Below, one piece after another: positions 63,056-64,000 of a stretch of DNA of 64,000 nt. A program made the translations under genes and the position numbers. The stretch covers positions 16,504 to 80,503 of the forward strand of contig VCMS01000006.1 of NCBI GenBank assembly GCA_022539475.1. The letters are read 5' to 3'. This DNA is from Gracilaria domingensis (taxonomy: Eukaryota; Rhodophyta; Florideophyceae; Gracilariales; Gracilariaceae). The notes under the pieces are model-generated. The model saw nothing but the letters and a program-made list of their open reading frames with translations, was not told the origin of the DNA and ran no database searches. Position 1 is the first letter of the stretch; each line of letters starts with the position of its first letter.

Positions 63056-64000
63056 ATGTCAAACGCCCATCCGTCCTCCATTCATTTTATCTCGCTTCCT
63101 ACGTCGAGGCAGACCATCAACACTCTTGTTCAACGCTGCCACTCATTGCTGCAGGTCAAGCAACTTACTGTTAATGAATCGCGCAAAATCGCCGCCGATC
63201 TGTGCACCGCAGCGGGATTACTGCTTCTCGAGCCGCAGAACATCATTCCATCTCGCCACCCTCGAATCATCCCCGTACAACAACCCCAACAGCAACAAGC
63301 TCAATCTCAACAAGTTCAGCAGAATCAATCATCGACGCCCGCGAGAAACATGCCGCCGCCCTTGAATTTCACCCTTTATCCGTCTGCGTCTCCGACCGCC
63401 GTGCGTCTCAGCTCAACACGCGCAGCTACTCCAGTTGAGCCGATGCAATCACCTTTTGCAAGACCGACAGGCCCTAGATCTGCCGCAAAAGTTCAGCATG
63501 CACGCAGTCAACACGTGTTGATGTTGTTGCAGTGTTTCACGTTCATGCTCAATGAAAACGCTCGTTTACGGTTGTTTCTCATCGCCCAAAGAGACCAGCT
63601 CGGACTTGTGTCCCCTACGGCCGCTTCTCCCTACCGTTTGCCAGATGCAGCCCTTCGCTCTTTCAGGAACGTTTCGCAGTTTGCCGCCAACTACTTCGAC
63701 CATCTTATCTATGAGAGTAAGGTTATGTACCAGGCTCTGTACAAGCGACTTCTTGCCCTACAGACATATTTTTCTGAGTTGAATATCATACAGAACAAAT
63801 CTAGAAACAACAAGACGCCCGCTCCTCTAAGTACATCTTCTCGTACGCAACGCCCTCCGAATGACCCACGTTCATTGGTCCAACAAGTCAGGCAACAGAC
63901 GCAACGCTTCATCGACATGGCTAATGCAGCAGAATCATCTCTTCGAGAACAGACGAATGCCGTGAACATGTCTCTGCGTTGTGCATCCACGCCTGCAGAG
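63056..64000 (+). CDS. Gln-rich helical protein, truncated by window end
   Basis: From the ATG at 63056 the frame stays open for 315 codons to the last base and continues beyond the window. The first 70 residues include two helices (TINTLVQRCHSLLQVKQLTV; KIAADLCTAAGLLLLEP), then a Gln-rich stretch (PQQQQAQSQQVQQNQ) and Pro/Ser-rich linkers. A second helical block follows (VLMLLQCFTFMLNENARLRL; FAANYFDHLIYESKVMYQAL; LLALQTYFSEL). The C-terminal part shown is helical again (VRQQTQRFIDMANAAESSLR). Gln-rich linkers with helices recall transcription co-regulator subunits, but no family is recognised. Length, codon pattern and lack of breaks support a real gene. Confidence 0.65.
   Translation, partial: MSNAHPSSIHFISLPTSRQTINTLVQRCHSLLQVKQLTVNESRKIAADLCTAAGLLLLEPQNIIPSRHPRIIPVQQPQQQQAQSQQVQQNQSSTPARNMPPPLNFTLYPSASPTAVRLSSTRAATPVEPMQSPFARPTGPRSAAKVQHARSQHVLMLLQCFTFMLNENARLRLFLIAQRDQLGLVSPTAASPYRLPDAALRSFRNVSQFAANYFDHLIYESKVMYQALYKRLLALQTYFSELNIIQNKSRNNKTPAPLSTSSRTQRPPNDPRSLVQQVRQQTQRFIDMANAAESSLREQTNAVNMSLRCASTPAE

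Noticed and set aside
62651..63438. Several plus-strand ORFs of 75-160 codons
   Set aside because: They are in other frames than the 315-codon frame starting at 63056 and lack domains.

Overview
This is a nuclear window from an intron-poor eukaryote. The few intact host genes are single-exon: a FAD-synthase-type PAPS-reductase-domain protein, a Fanconi-anaemia FANCL E3 ligase, a secreted protein with a transthyretin-like fold, and an RNase H-like protein with C2H2 zinc fingers. The transposon families (Plavaka-type CACTA, Harbinger, pogo, piggyBac, Tc1, MULE with an ULP1 protease, chromovirus-type Ty3) and the intron poverty resemble a florideophyte red alga such as Chondrus. That assignment is inference from style and was not tested by a search.

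Layout. Positions 0.85-9.1 kb hold three broken accessory genes: a ParB/sulfiredoxin-fold protein (-), a beta-class DNA methyltransferase that appears joined to a SET-like domain (+), and a coiled-coil/repeat protein (+). At 9.1-12.35 kb lies a broken Plavaka-type transposase (-), flanked at 12.7-13.8 kb by degenerate tandem repeats that could be subterminal repeats. These may be parts of one large CACTA-superfamily element, the most novel hypothesis in the window. At 14.8-16.6 kb are two tail-to-tail copies of a HAD/trehalose-phosphatase-like gene, one open and one decayed. At 17.4-23.2 kb lies a decayed Ty3 integrase with chromodomain, embedded in arrays of a short CCC-n-GGGA core repeated about every 60 bp. 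At 23.5-27.4 kb are a broken SANT-like gene and a pogo transposase split by a 992-bp TG...CA insertion with a 5-bp duplication. A decayed piggyBac copy and a SANT/coiled-coil gene follow.

From 31 to 40 kb a site-2-protease gene is cut in two by a Tc1 copy and by a complete 6.2-kb MULE. The MULE has 208-bp inverted repeats, a 9-bp target duplication, and intact transposase and ULP1 genes. Its 3' side abuts a broken Harbinger transposase. From 41.9 to 51.75 kb, inverted repeats enclose a candidate 9.8-kb Harbinger element. It has a SAP/SANT-like gene at one end, a broken transposase at the other, and between them fragments of five host-type genes: 6-phosphogluconate dehydrogenase, an ABHD13/BEM46 hydrolase fused to an M1 aminopeptidase, and an ankyrin protein. 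This looks like gene capture by a transposon.

The last 12 kb (53-64 kb) is the host-gene region: compact, mostly intact, with convergent (FAD synthase/FANCL) and divergent (FANCL/RNase H-zinc finger) pairs. A glutamine-rich gene runs off the right edge. Where an ORF opened only with a non-ATG codon, I moved the start to the first in-frame ATG or said so. No tRNA, rRNA or CRISPR array was seen.
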